This document shows positions 11,318 through 23,639 of a stretch of 64,000 nt of DNA, in pieces. Below the pieces are notes generated by a model that saw only the letters and a program-made list of their open reading frames with translations, was not told the DNA's origin and did no database searches. Positions within the stretch are counted from its first letter, which is position 1. Every line of letters begins with the position of its first letter. Where the stretch lies: NCBI RefSeq assembly GCF_026212465.1, contig NC_080058.1, positions 7,193,001-7,257,000 on the forward strand, given 5' to 3'. The stretch comes from Amaranthus tricolor (taxonomy: Eukaryota > Streptophyta > Magnoliopsida > Caryophyllales > Amaranthaceae). A program made the translations under genes and the position numbers.

Positions 11318-12268
11318 CAGGGATGGCAACGAGTCAGATCTGGATCGGTTTCATATGGACCAGAATTCAGATCCATTTCCATAGAAAAGACCCAAATTTG
11401 GATTCAGATTCGAATCCGCGGGTGTAGATTTCAAGGACCTAGATCCGGATCCATGGATCTTGCGGATCCGAGTCCAATTTATTTCTCATGTTTGACTAAC
11501 TTTTGCTTTGTATTGATATCGCGATAGAGTTATATACATTGACTAATGATAATAATATATATAGCTACACAACCTAAAATAATAAAACAACATTATACAA
11601 ATTAAAATTGTTCTGAAAATACCTAACATCCAACGATTTAGCAATTTGGGATGAACTCCCTCATAATTATAGTTTTCATAAGTGGAATATTTAGACCTTA
11701 AAATCAACAAAGTTTTGTAGAATATTAAATCGTAACTAGTAACTAGTAACTAGTGTAGAATAGAATTTTCTTATGTTTAAAGAAACTCAGATTTAAATAA
11801 TACAAAGGTGTATAAATTTCTTATTTGAAAATTAATTTTCTAATAGTTATTCCCTAGTTTATGGAGACTGAAGATGCAATTTTGTATCTACATAGCTTAT
11901 TTACTTTATGAGGAAATCTAATTCCCCTGATCAGCTTCTGTTTTCTCCGTAATCACATCTTTGGACCCATCTTCAGGTTTTGTTTCAATGAAAAGAAATT
12001 TTGTTTCAAAATAAAGATGCAAGTAAATGATTTGATTCTTGATTAGCTTAAACTTGTTCATCACGAGATAGCTATGAAGTAATCTAAAAATGGATAGTAA
12101 AGATTCACGGGTTCGGATCCGAATATTTCTTGAAACCTGGATCCGGATCCGTCAATTTCAAACGGATCTAGACTCGATCCGGATTCGACGGGTCCAAAAT
12201 TTTAAGATTCAGATCCGCAAAAATGAATCCAGATCCACAGATCTAGGATCCATTGTCATCTCTATATA
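11318..12268. mobile_element. hAT-like non-autonomous element with GGATCC-rich ends
   Basis: The left end starts CAGGGATGGCAAC and the right end reads GTTGTC-like (ATTGTCATCTCTA), giving a loose 12-13 bp inverted repeat. Both ends are rich in GGATCC/GGATCTG/CAGATCC words, a typical hAT subterminal style. Flanks TACAAGAC (11310-11317) and TACGAGAC (12269-12276) match in 7 of 8 positions and could be an aged target duplication. The AT-rich centre has no coding sequence. Confidence 0.6.
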
Positions 12269-12303
12269 TACGAGACTTGTTAAATACTACTCCTATAAGA
12301 GAT

Positions 12304-13095
12304 GTGAAAAAAGTGTGATTTGAGTCTTATGTTAATTAATCATATGATTAGATGACAATTAAAGAGTGGAAGAATTTAGTCTTAAAGGTTAGAGTAACAA
12401 GCTAAGATTACTTAACCTTAAGCATGATATTTTGAGTAGTAATGGACACTCCAATTCATGAAGAAGTACACACTCTCATAGTGTGCATAAAACAAAGCAT
12501 GGAGTGTGTCACATGGGTTTGAAAGTAATATATAAGGCAATATACTACACACTAACTATAGGTGCATAAGGGGAGACCATTAGGGACATTGAAAACTGTG
12601 CAAAGAAGCTGAAAAGGGCTTCAGAAAGTTGCTGCATGTGGCTCAACCGAGTCCAGGTCGGGCAATGGCTACTGGTTGTTTTTTCTAGATTCTGTTGTTG
12701 TTCCCTTGTCCTATATTGTTACCTTGCCTATATAAGTTGTATTGCTATTGTTGTAGTGAGAGTAGAGCCAAGCCAAGAGTTTGAGCTTCCCATTATTCTT
12801 ACACTCTCTTTTATTCTCTACTCAAATGTATAGCTCACACTACTCTCCATTGATGTAATTCCTTCAACATTGTAATGAGCTCTCAAGCTCTTGTATCCTT
12901 TAAACACATAATGATACACTTGCCTAGGATGTTGGATGTAGTCTCATTAATGGTGAACCTTAAATCTTGGTGTTATGTTTACATTACTTTTATTGCTTAA
13001 ATCACCTTAATACTTGCATATAACCATGGTTAATTAGTAGACCTTCAAGCCATGGTCATTAATCTTTCGTACCACCTTTAGGCCCACGCTTCCGC
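12304..13095. mobile_element. LTR-like dispersed repeat, copy 1 (probable solo LTR)
   Basis: Resembles 58929-59700 along its length: both start TGTGAAA, share GACAATTAAAGAGTGGAAGA-like and CCTTAAGCATG words, a CTATATAAG or CTATATATTG box, TGGATGTAGTCTCATTAATG-like sequence, and end in CCACGCTTCCGCATT. Promoter-like TATA, then a downstream region, suggest an LTR of a retrotransposon. No internal coding region or partner LTR is adjacent, so a solo LTR or TRIM remnant is likely. No secure target duplication was found. Confidence 0.6.
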
Positions 13096-13739
13096 ATTCG
13101 TTAGTCTAATCTAATAAGATGAAATGTATTAATGACAATCGACCAGACAAGGGCCTCACAGGGCACCTATTACAAAAAAAAAATTCTCTCAACAAATCAA
13201 GTCGGACAAATTAATATACAAATTACAAATTACTTAAAAAGTTAATAACACAATGAAAATAAGGCAAAGTAACAACATGTTTAGAGATGGTAATTTTTGG
13301 TTTAGAACTATTTTATAGGTTAATAATTTAGACTTCAGTTTGAATCGATTATTTTCATTGTCACACGATATTTAATATACTTTTATATTTATTTGTCCTA
13401 TAAATTTGCTTTATTTTTATTTTGGTATATAACCCATTTCTTCTTCGGATATTTCATGATATACCACTGAGTTTCTTCGAAATTCACCATATACCACACA
13501 AAATGTTTTAATTCACCATATACCATTGAATTTTCTTCCGTTAACACAGAATACCATTAATGACAACTGTCGTTAGTGTGCCGTTTGTGGTAAATTATTA
13601 ATTCACCATATACCATGAATTTTTTTTTTTTTTGCGTCAAATACCATTTTTTAAAAAATATAGCCGTTGGAATTGTGATAAACAAATGAAGTGTCATACA
13701 AACCAAGTACTTAACATTTTGTTCAAAAACAACTTGACA

Positions 13740-14580
13740 CTAAACACTGTTCACCAAAAAAATACCAATATAAACATTGTTTTTTATCAGTTTCTTAACT
13801 GCAATACCATGCAATTGTCTTCCAAATTTCAGTGCCTTTTCTTCTCCACACGCCTTCAAAACACTACATATAGTATGTTCATTCAGAAAATATCTGTTGA
13901 CCAACATTCGTGATAGCAGTGAGAGCGCTTTCTCACTGTAACCCCGTTGCGAGCAAGAAGTAATCATCATAGTCCAAGCAACTATATCCCGTTTGTTTAT
14001 CCTATCAAAGATTCGTAAAGCATTTTGAAATTCACCAGATTGTGCCTAGAAATACAAGATACCACTTTCTACAATCAAATTGCTCCATCTACCTTTGATA
14101 ATACAAGCATGAACTTGCTTGCCTAGCTCATAATTCAGCCTCTTTCCACACAAAATCAACACACATACTCACATACATCGTCCCATTTGCTTCAATACCC
14201 GACTTCATAAACTCTTAAAAAACCAAATTTCAAATATCCATTTTGCATTGCAGTCCAAAAAGCAACACTTCTTTCAAAGATTGCATCGAACACCTTACAG
14301 GCTTCCTCTAACTTCCTAAATCTCAAACACCCATTAATCAAATTATTATCTACAAACACATATACTTTCATTTTACTCTTCAAAATAAAATCATCTCTAA
14401 CTTCCTAAATCTCAAATACCCATTAATCAAATTATTATCTACAAACACATATACTTTCATTTTACTCTTCAAAATAAAATCATGTACCACCTTAATTTCT
14501 TTCAACTTAGAACGTGATGGAAGGCAAGAAATCAACCAAAATGGATCACGTTCAACCCCATCATAGACTCGTGTTCCAAA
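13740..14580 (-). pseudogene. PPR protein gene fragment captured by the Pack-MULE
   Basis: In the minus direction several frames read as PPR repeats: KLKEIKVVHDFILKSKMKV, VFVDNNLINGCLRF, KVFDAIFERSVAFWTAMQNG, then after a break ALRIFDRINKRDIVAWTMMI, SCSQRGYSEKALSLLSRM and GRQLHGIAVKK. This pattern is that of plant PLS/E-type organelle RNA-editing PPR proteins. Stops and frame breaks (for example near 14192 and 14040) separate the parts, and an 87-bp tandem duplication (14307-14482) sits inside. It is a captured, non-functional copy; the donor gene is not in the window. Confidence 0.82.
14307..14482. repeat. 87-bp tandem duplication in the PPR fragment
   Basis: The segment starting TCTAACTTCCTAAATCTCAA and ending TCAAAATAAAATCA occurs twice in a row with only one or two differences, so the duplication is younger than most of the surrounding decay. 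Confidence 0.88.
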
Positions 14581-14630
14581 AATTCAGCAACTGAATTTTT
14601 AGCTATCGTCAGATTTGACGCAAAAAAAAA

Positions 14631-15712
14631 AGAGTTTTTCTCACTTATACCCACGTACTTTTAAAAATTCTCAGCTGTACCAAATAAATTTACCAATTCT
14701 CAATTGTACCCAATAATTAGTGTTAATTCTCACTTATACCCACGTACTTTTAAAAATTCTCAGTTGTACCCAATAAATTTACCAATTCTTAATTGTACCC
14801 AATAATTAGTATTAATTTAGCAATAATAACCATTTTTTAATGATAACTGATTTGCCATCTTCCACAAGCACAAGTCCTTGCCGGTAAGGACACTGGAAGT
14901 CTTGCTCTTCCATCATGAATTTCATATGAACCCCTACCACTTGGAAAAGCTAGACATGTTCTTGAATCCCTCAATTACTCCCTTAAACTGAGCTTCAAAA
15001 CTGATGAAAATACTTGTGAATTGCAAACATTTTTGTGGTTGATGTAATATCCTCCAGGTACAGAATGCAATTGAACCAGGGTTATTAGTTTTGAGCAAAT
15101 GACAATACATGGGTAGGTTTGTGTAAGACTCATCATGACCACCCTGTATCAACTTCATTGCATATGCCTTCATCCTGTACAATGAACTGGTAGCCATTTT
15201 CACTCCATATGTATCCCATAAATAATCATTCATAGCACTACCCTTAATGTCTGGATTAGCCTTAATTTCCTCTAGTAATTTTTTTGCAGCCTATTCACAA
15301 TTACTAACGCCTTACTTTCCTTTTTTTTAAAAAAAAAAAAATTCAAAAAATATTACTAACGCCTTAAATAAATCTAACTAACTGTTGTTAAGTTGTCATT
15401 AAAAAATGGTTATTGTTGCTAAATTAATACTAATTATTGGGTATAATTGAGAATTGGTAAATTTATTGGGTACAGCTGAGAATTTTTAAAAGTACGTAGG
15501 TATAAGTGAGAATTAACACTAATTATTGGGTACAATTGAGAATTGGTAAATTTATTGGGTACAGCTGAGAATTTTTAAAAGTACGTGGGTATAAGAGAGA
15601 AAAACCCATAATTAGTGTTAATTCTCACTTATACCCACGTACTTTTAAAAATTCTCAGCTGTACCTAATAAATTTACCAATTCTCAATTGTACCCAATAA
15701 TTAGTATTAATT
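14631..15712. mobile_element. Nested long-TIR (MULE-like) element with MULE transposase fragment
   Basis: Both ends carry a repeated unit of about 85 bp: TTCTCACTTATACCCACG, TACTTTTAAAAATTCTCAGC, TGTACCCAATAAATTTACC, then CAATAATTAGT. The left end has it twice, the right end twice in inverted orientation (15400-15600), followed by one extra copy in the left orientation (15606-15705). It interrupts the right inverted repeat of the surrounding Pack-MULE, so it arrived later. The precise target duplication could not be read because of the extra copy. Confidence 0.72.
14934..15300 (-). pseudogene. MULE transposase N-terminal fragment
   Basis: The minus frame reads LLEEIKANPDIKGSAMNDYL, YGVKMATSSLYRMKAYAMKL, QGGHDESYTNLPMYCHLLK and NPGSIAFCTW, then FISFEAQFKGVIEGFK. 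This matches the region just before the catalytic domain of MuDR-type transposases (the stretch ending in GFxxGCRP). It stops soon after, without any DDE residues, so it is a fragment left in a non-autonomous element. Confidence 0.75.
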
Positions 15713-15945
15713 ATTAATTTACCACAAACGGCACACTAACGGCAGTTGTCATTAATGATATTTTGTGCTAGCAGACGAAAACTCAATAGTATATGATGAA
15801 TTAAAACATTTTGTGTGGTATATGGTTAATTTCAAAGAAACTCAGTAGTATATCATGAAATATCCGTTTCTTCTTTAATTCTCATTTCTTATCTTCACAT
15901 TTAATTTACCTTTTCATTACACCCACACAATTCTCCTATTATAAA

Positions 15946-16111
15946 AGTTTTGTAGACCTGTTCCACCTATTTTAATGTAAATCAACCTAATAATAAGTAT
16001 TTTTCAATAACTATACTTGTTAAGTAAAAATATTTACTATTTTAATATCTCTTAGGTTGATCGACATTAAAATGGTGTGGACTAAGTTAATACAAGACTT
16101 TATACTTTTTC
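15946..16111. mobile_element. MITE of about 165 bp
   Basis: Inverted ends of about 50 bp: the left contains CCACCTATTTTAATGTAAAT and CAACCTAA, the right contains TTAGGTTGATCGACATTAAA and ATGGTGTGG. The middle is AT-rich. It lies about 550 bp upstream of the neprosin gene start. Family not identified. Confidence 0.6.
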
Positions 16112-16668
16112 ATGAAAGAACACTTTATCCACTTTTCTTAATTTTTTCTCCAATTACATTGAAACAAAAGCAATGGTAATGAAAGAGTAATATGCAAATT
16201 TGACGAGTAGTAAATTTATAATGTCACATATTTATAATCTATTTTCTTTATTTATATCTTTATTATGAAATCTGACTATTTACATATTTTCAATTAATTA
16301 ATTTTTTTTCTTATTTACTACTCTCATATAGTAATATTTTTCAATATTAATATGCTATTGATATTTAATTTATTTAGAAAATATGAGAAAGTACACTAAA
16401 GAGAGGGAAATGACAAATGAAAATAGAAAAGGACAAGAGTTCATAAAGACATCCGTTTAATGGTCTTTTGCGGAATCCAGAAAAATTTTGTGAAAGTTTT
16501 AGATTCCCCATTTTCACGCTCTCTCTTTAGCCACCTCATAAACCAAATGCTAATCGAGGTTTCATTTTAATGGCGGACAATTCTCAATTCGGGACTCCAT
16601 CTCTACCCCTCTATCTATTCTGACTTACTGTTGAGTTTCTGACTGTCAATTCAGCTTCAAGATAAACA

Positions 16669-19600
16669 ATGGGTGTTAAACTGTTACTGTGTGAACTTCC
16701 TTTCTTCCTTTGCCTGTTCTTTGCTCTTGTTTCAGCGTCTCCCTCTTTCCAGAAGCTGCAAGTCCGTAAACATTTGAATCGTTTGAATAAACCTTCTGTC
16801 AAAACCATTCAGGTAATGCTTTTATGTTTTTATGGATTATCTTAGGTTTTTGTTGTTCATTCTATCATTCTATGACAAATACTGTAAAATGCAAGATACT
16901 CCTAGAAGGAAAACTGAGTTTTATGGTCTTGTTATTTATTGGCCGGAGCTATTGGCTATTTAAGCTAGCTGGTATAGAATAGAGATGTTTGATAAAAATA
17001 TCTCTTAGTCGTATATTCGAGAGAAAGTGAGTCAAGAGTGAAGAGTCGAAAACCAAAACCTAATTAAAAAATCTAATTATAGTAGTTTTTATTTCGGCTT
17101 AAAACATGGTTGTTCAGTTGGTTTTGACCAACCAAAAAGCCAAAAACCAATGTATGGATCTATATTTGAAGAGTGTGTGTTGTAATACTTGTGCAGAGCT
17201 CAGATGGTGATAAAATTGACTGTGTTCCCATTCATCATCAACCAGCCTTTGATCATCCTTTTCTGAAGAATCATACAATTCAGGTCTCTTGATTCATTTT
17301 TAATGCATTGTGGTTTGTTTATTTGTTCCTCTTTGTCAAAAGCAGTTTTCTTATGCCTTTTGAAGTAATCAAGTATCTGATAGTTGATTTGTGGCATGTG
17401 TGTTGGAAATGATATAGATGAGACCAAATTATCACCCTGAAGGTTTATTTGATGAGAGCAAAGTGAAGGTAGGCTCGAAACCGAAACCAAGAAGCCAACC
17501 AATTACACAGCTGTGGCACTCCAATGGTAAATGTCCACATGGGACTATCCCCATTAGGAGAACTAAGGAGGAGGATGTATTGAGAGCTAGTTCTGTTAAG
17601 AGATATGGACGGAAGAAGCACCGCAGCTTTGCTAAGCCCAGGTCTCCAGATCCCGACCTTGTTAACCAAAGTGGCCATCAGGTCTTCATCTTAAAACTCA
17701 TTCAGTTATAATTCACTTCATAGTACTTATTTTTATTGTCTATGACAAAAAGAAGGGGAAGAAAAAGGTTTATACTTCACTAGTTTTATGAAAGGGCTTT
17801 AGCTCTCTTTCTTTTTTTCTTTTTTTTGAGTAACTTTAGCTCTCTTTCTTGACCATTCCAAAATTTGATGAATATACAGCATGCAATTGTGTATGTTGAA
17901 GGAGACAAGTATTTCGGAGCAAAGGCAACCATAAACGTTTGGGAACCAAAAATTCAGCAGCCTAATGAGTTCAGTTTGTCACAAATCTGGATTTTGGGAG
18001 GTTCCTTTGGTGAAGATCTAAATAGCATTGAAGCTGGTTGGCAGGTAAATGTAATGTCTTTGTCTATGATGATGGGACTAAAGTTCCCCTTATTTCAATA
18101 GAGTTTTATATTTCTTTGGGTTTGAATTGTAATGGATTATATTAAGATGACTTATTCATGTGATGATATTTACTACATGGTCAATTGGAAATAATCTCTT
18201 TGTTATCACTAACAAAGATCAAGTAACGGCATTGGGGTAATGGAATGTAATGTTATGAGTGATGGGACTATTTTGCAATGTAGAAAATATAGATAGCACA
18301 TTATTTGCATTGTATGTTTTGTTATGAGTAACTTCCCATCCCCAATAGGCAATAGTTTATGACCCCATTTCCATATAAATGTATCATTAAATCTTTTCAA
18401 GTTAAAATCATTATGTAGAAATCGGTTTTCCTTCCTAACTACTGGTCATGTGAATGGCGTGGATACAGGTCAGTCCTGATCTTTATGGGGATAACAACAC
18501 AAGGCTCTTCACATACTGGACAGTAAGCTTTTCCATATTGATTTCCTTTCATTTTAGTTACACACCTTGAGCTCCACTCGTGTAATTGTTAGGTGAAACT
18601 AACAGCCTAATTATGACAGCAATTTGTTATTTGATCCTTAATAAGAGTACATCTGAACAATTTACAGAGTGATGCATATCAGGCCACAGGTTGCTACAAC
18701 CTGTTATGCTCAGGATTCATACAAATCAACAGCGAGATAGCAATGGGAGCAAGTATCTCCCCTGTCTCTGGGTTTCGAAATTCCCAATACGATATCAATA
18801 TTCTTATCTGGAAGGTAATTTTTTGTTTTTTACCTGCTTTTACATGACCTCAATATTTTAACATGTAGTTGTAGTGTAAAATTCAATGATACTAACAACT
18901 TTTGTTGTCAGAAAGACATGTTTCAAATGCTTTTGATATTCCCTTGCATGTCTCTTTAGATTTAAAAAACAGAAGGGAAAAAAGATTGTTTATTTTTCTG
19001 AATTATCAAGAACAGCAGAGCCTCTTGTAGTCTTGTATAGTTGTATATCATCTTAATCTCTTGTGTTTAAAAAGTAAATAAACAAGGAGAGAAAAGGGAA
19101 AGGAAAGGGAAAGGAAAGGGAAAGGGAGAGGGAGAGGGAGACAGACAAAGCTGTGGCCTGTGGATCAGATGCTAGGAAGTAGTATATAGAGTAATAAGAA
19201 TCTTTCATAATGGTTCTGGTTTCCAAATAGTAATGTCCTTGTGTATTAAAAATTGATTGTGATATCATTATTATTTGTCATTTTTCCACTCTGTAGGCCC
19301 ATCCCTGTCCACACCACTCCTAATTGTCCTTTCTTCTTCTTGTCAATTAAGAGTGAGGACAATGGAAAGCTATTCATATTAGACTTTTGATCTAGAAATA
19401 CAGACAAAAAATGCTCACATGTAGTTTTACTGTCAATAATGGGCAATGCAAAAACAAATCCAATTTTCTAAAAGAATTTGGAATTATTTTGTCTCATTTC
19501 TGATGGGGCTAATGGGTGGGTGGTTGGGTTGGATGTTAAGGAGAACTAGCATTGATTTGTACTAAATGCTTAAATCTGATTTGATTTTAAGTTGTGAGGT

Positions 19601-20069
19601 ATTAGTTCAAACTGTAGCATTATACGATATCTACAACAAGAAAAAAAGTTGGTTAAATGGGTTTTGGAACTTATTTGATGATGTGATGTAGGATCCAAAG
19701 GAAGGGAACTGGTGGATGCAGTTTGGGAATGACTATGTACTGGGCTACTGGCCATCATTCTTGTTCTCGTACTTGGCGGATAGTGCTTCAATGATAGAAT
19801 GGGGAGGAGAGGTAGTTAACTCAGAACCAGATGGACATCATACGTCGACTCAAATGGGGAGTGGCCGTTTTCCAGAGGAAGGCTTTGGCAAATCAAGTTA
19901 CTTCAAAAACATACAGGTTGTTGACGAGTCGAACAATCTCAAGGCCCCAAAAGATATTGGTACCTTCACCGAGCAGCCTAACTGTTACAATGTTCAAACG
20001 GGCAGTAACGGTGATTGGGGTCATTTCTTTTATTATGGAGGCCCTGGAAGAAACCCCAACTGCCCTTAG
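16669..20069 (+). CDS. Neprosin-domain (DUF239) secreted protein
   Basis: Seven exons: 16669-16812, 17197-17283, 17418-17681, 17880-18044, 18469-18522, 18668-18814 and 19692-20069, all in phase, giving 412 residues. An N-terminal hydrophobic segment (LLLCELPFFLCLFFALVSA) is a probable signal peptide. Residues about 45-150 form the activation-peptide domain (DCVPIHHQPAF, CPHGTIPIRR). The neprosin domain follows, with HAIVYVEGDKYFGAKATINV, IEAGWQVSPDLYGDNNTRLF and GYWPSFLF. Neprosin of pitcher plants is a glutamic prolyl peptidase. By spacing, Glu in IEAGW and Glu in the IEWGGE block probably match its catalytic pair; this is inference. Intron 6 (877 bp) contains a GGGAAA-rich tract. Function of this paralogue is unknown. 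Confidence 0.92.
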
Positions 20070-21606
20070 TTTTCAAATGTAACTTGAAGTAATACTCAAA
20101 AGTAGAATGTTATTAAATTATTACCCTTAAAATAGAAGTATCAATTTTTAGAAATGGAGCAGAAGCAGAGCAGAGGTACCCCAATGGGCAATGGGAATGA
20201 CTTCAATCTCGCCTTGCTCTTGTATAGAGTCTGAGTCATTAACCCAGTATCCCGCATAAGAAAAGACTTGCTCTTGTATAATATGTTGTATCTCGGTGTT
20301 TTAACACCTTATTTCTCGCTCCAATGTCCCTTTGTTCTATATCGATTTTTATTGCTCACTAGTATTGGGTTTTGAAACTCCTTCTCTATGCAAGTCGAAG
20401 TGTGTGTATGCAGGGAAGGTATAAGGATGCGGCCTGAGTTTCTCGCATTAGCCTTGGTTCCAAAACAGAATCGGATAGCGGGTTAAGAGAGGAACGGGTC
20501 TGCTTTCAATGCTAGTATATCATTTGTAATTAATGAGATCATCTCATATAACAATTTGTTTAAGGTGTTAAATGCATTTGGTCTTTGTTTATGGAATCTG
20601 ATTCTTTTTGGGGTTCTGTTTTCCACTATTTCACTTTTGGGAGTTTGAAGATAATGCTGCCCATTTGTCTATAAAGTTTGCTTTACTTGTACATGGTTTA
20701 AATAATATTTTTACAAACTCTTACATGAAACCGTCTTACAATGAGATTAATTTATTAGGCTAACTTACTTATTGTTTTAAATTGACTATATATAATTTTA
20801 AAATAATTAATTAGAAAAAATATGAATTTGTTTAATTGTAAAACAGTCTTATACAAACTTATTTAATATTTTTATTTGTTTAACATTATGAGTAAGCAAA
20901 TTAAAGGAGCGCATGTGCTTGGATAACCCCGCTTTCTCGTCACTTTGGGCCTACCGCCTTTTACTCAAGAATCCAAACCTCCAAGGTCTTTTTATATTTG
21001 TACTCCCTTCTCTCTTTTCTCTTATAAAATGTGAAAGACAAAAAGTTGCTAGGGTTAATCTTTGAGTTTATAAGAGAAGAAATTTGTATTGTACGAGTAA
21101 TATTAAAAGAAAAATCAATAAATTAGAGAATTAAAAAACGCAATGGGTACTATTTTTGTAAAAGGAAATATAGCAAATGGAGTTGAATGACCGATAACAA
21201 TTTAAAAATTGTAGTAAATCGGGGGCAAAGGAGTATTATTTCCAAAATGGAACTATTCTTTTATGTTATTTATCTTGTTACAATTTTTATTTCTTTGACA
21301 ATTCATAATCTACTATATATCTTTATTTTGTCCAGCACCCCTCATTCTTCATCCTAATTTCTTCCATAAAGTAAAGTTAGATCTCTTCTCTCATTTTGCA
21401 AATCGTATGAGAATGTCTCACAGGTTGACACACCTTATATATAGGTTAAATAGTCCAACTGATATAAATTATTGTTATTTGGACTCCTTATTATGAGACA
21501 GTCTCACTAAGAGACAGACTCTCACAAATATAACTCGGTGTTAATTGGCCCAATTTGCTAAGTTGGGTTTTTCCTATAGTGGACTTGGCTAATGTATGAA
21601 TAGGAA
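20070..21606. other. Intergenic spacer with MITE remnants
   Basis: The first few hundred bases are likely 3' untranslated sequence of the neprosin gene. Two short repeats with ends related to TGAGACNGTCTC are visible: about 20715-20865 (ends CCGTCTTACAATGAG and AAACAGTCTTATACAAAC) and about 21405-21535 (ends GAGAATGTCTCACA and GAGACAGACTCTCACA). No gene is seen. Confidence 0.6.
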
Positions 21607-22064
21607 ATTACACTTTGGAAAATTTGAAAAGTATAAGTGAAAAATTAAAAAAAAATTAACAAAATAAACTAACTTTTAAAAATATTCCAAAAGTAAGCGT
21701 GAAAATCCCAAATCTGTGGTTTGGAGCTGTTCGCATTTACTAACTGCGAACAGCCAAATAGGACAAAATAGTTGTTTGCAGTTACTAACTGCAAACAGCT
21801 AAGTTGTCCTGTTTGGCTGTTCGAAGTTAGTAACTGCGAACAGCTATGTAATATTTTTTTTTCTTAATATTTGAGTTGTTATTTGTTGTATTTGCATTAG
21901 AGACATTAGAATAAGTAATTACAAGTCAATGTATGTTTCAGGCGGTATGATTCATCGCCAAAACTCCGATCATTCGTAAGTGAAAGCTTGGAGGCTATGA
22001 TAAAGTAATTAAACATATATATACAACAAAATATATACAAATGTTTGAAATATACAACTAAATA

Positions 22065-22166
<102 letters not shown>

Positions 22167-22189
22167 GTCGATCCAAATACACAAAAGTT

Positions 22190-22290
22190 AAACGTTAACG
22201 CTCACGAACCTCATCTACCCTATCCAACTGAGTTGGTCTCCTACGCCTCCTACGCTCACGACCCTCAAATCCATGTTCGAATTGCAAGCA
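22190..22290 (-). pseudogene. Short coding remnant, Arg-rich
   Basis: The minus strand is open and codon-like: EHGFEGRERRRRRRPTQLDR, then VDEVRER. Base composition is higher in GC than the surroundings. It may be the tail of a gene once carried by the long-TIR element; I do not recognise the family. Confidence 0.3.
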
Positions 22291-23304
22291 TACAACTTAC
22301 GTTTTCCCCCAACATAATGAACTTTGCCACTACTTTTTCGAATACAACAATTCCAAAAACATACTATAGTCACGCGAAATGATGCCATTTTCTACATTAA
22401 TACAAAGAAAATCAACATCATCATCAACTTCATGCCCATACAAGTACATTATATTCATTTGATTATAATCTTTTTTGGTCTAAAAATTATTAAAATCTAT
22501 AATGTAACTAAGTTCATACATATAAAATCGAAATAATAAATCAAGTCATGAGTTCATAAATAATATTTCTAATACCAACATCAACATTTCTAATAATATT
22601 ATCAATATTGAATTCAACTAATTCAACAACATTACTTCAAAAAACAACATCAAGCTATAAAAACAATTAAAAATTACCTTCAATACTTATGGATGATTAA
22701 GAATAGTCTTGGTTTAACAACTAGTAACCTACATTTGAAAAAATAAGCAAATTTGATTATAACCCTAAAAAAACTACATATACACCAAAAAAACACAAAC
22801 AAGTTTACGTTTGAGCAAGCTAAAGTATCCTACACTAATTTTGAAGTGCAAATTGAAAGAGGAATGCAAGAATTGATGGATTGAATCAATGGTTTTAGAG
22901 GGAAAATATCGAGTGTGAAGGTAGGGTTTTGAGAAATAGGAAAAAATTGCGAAAAACAGAAACTGATCTGCGTATTTGTGCAGCAGGTCTGTTCGCAGTT
23001 AAGCCAAACAGGACTAATTAGTTGTTCACAGTTAGTAACTGCGAACAGCTCCAAAGCACAAATTTGAGATTTTCACACTTACTTTTGGAATATTTTTAAA
23101 AGTTAATTTATTTTGTTAATTTTTTTTATTTTTTCACTTATGTATTTCAAATTTTCATTAAAATTTTGGGGATTTGATTTTGGGCTACTCTTTGCAGTAG
23201 TCCAATGAATTTTAACTGGGTTTCTAGGCCCCAAAGTATTAGCCCTACGTAGACGAAGGCGACAAATTAAACGCTAATTTTACTTGGCTTTTATATTTGT
23301 TTAA

Positions 23305-23560
23305 GTTTAAATTTCACAAATTCTTGTGGGAGACGGTCTCATTGATACACCATTTTTAATTGGGCCGTTTCAATATATATATTTTGAAATATTGTAAGCA
23401 GGCATTAGAAATGACGTAAGTAGGAATTTAAGATATTGTGAATAGGTATTAAGGATACGGTAAGTAGGCATTAAGAATAATGCAAGTAGGCATTAAGTTT
23501 TAATGGGCTGAGTCTGAGAGACGTCTCTCAAAGAGACGGTCTCTCAAAAGACTAGTTGTT
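23305..23560. mobile_element. MITE with GAGACGGTCTC ends and GTAAGTAGGCATTAAG repeats
   Basis: Ends are TTGTGGGAGACGGTCTCATT and AAAGAGACGGTCTCTCAAAA. The interior contains four variants of GTAAGTAGGCATTAAG. A second copy lies at about 32690-32955 in the opposite orientation, and an expanded relative at 42075-42980. Palindromic ends, no coding content; superfamily not assigned. Confidence 0.65.
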
Positions 23561-23639
23561 TGCACTTTCAATTGGTAGTAGACGGACCATTTCAGAAACA
23601 AATTTACCCTAAAATTTGAACTTAATAGTGTTAATTTTC

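Larger units (their letters stand above)
13446..15866. mobile_element. Pack-MULE with PPR gene fragments
   Basis: The perfect 9-bp target duplication TTTCTTCTT lies at 13437-13445 and 15867-15875. Both ends begin CGGATATTTCATGATATAC and the inverted repeats run about 160-200 bp, with repeated ATATACCA words. The inside contains pentatricopeptide-repeat gene fragments on the minus strand. The right inverted repeat is split: its inner end (GATTTGACGCAAAAAAAAAA, about 14610-14630) is separated from the rest (15713 on) by a second long-TIR element. Confidence 0.88.
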
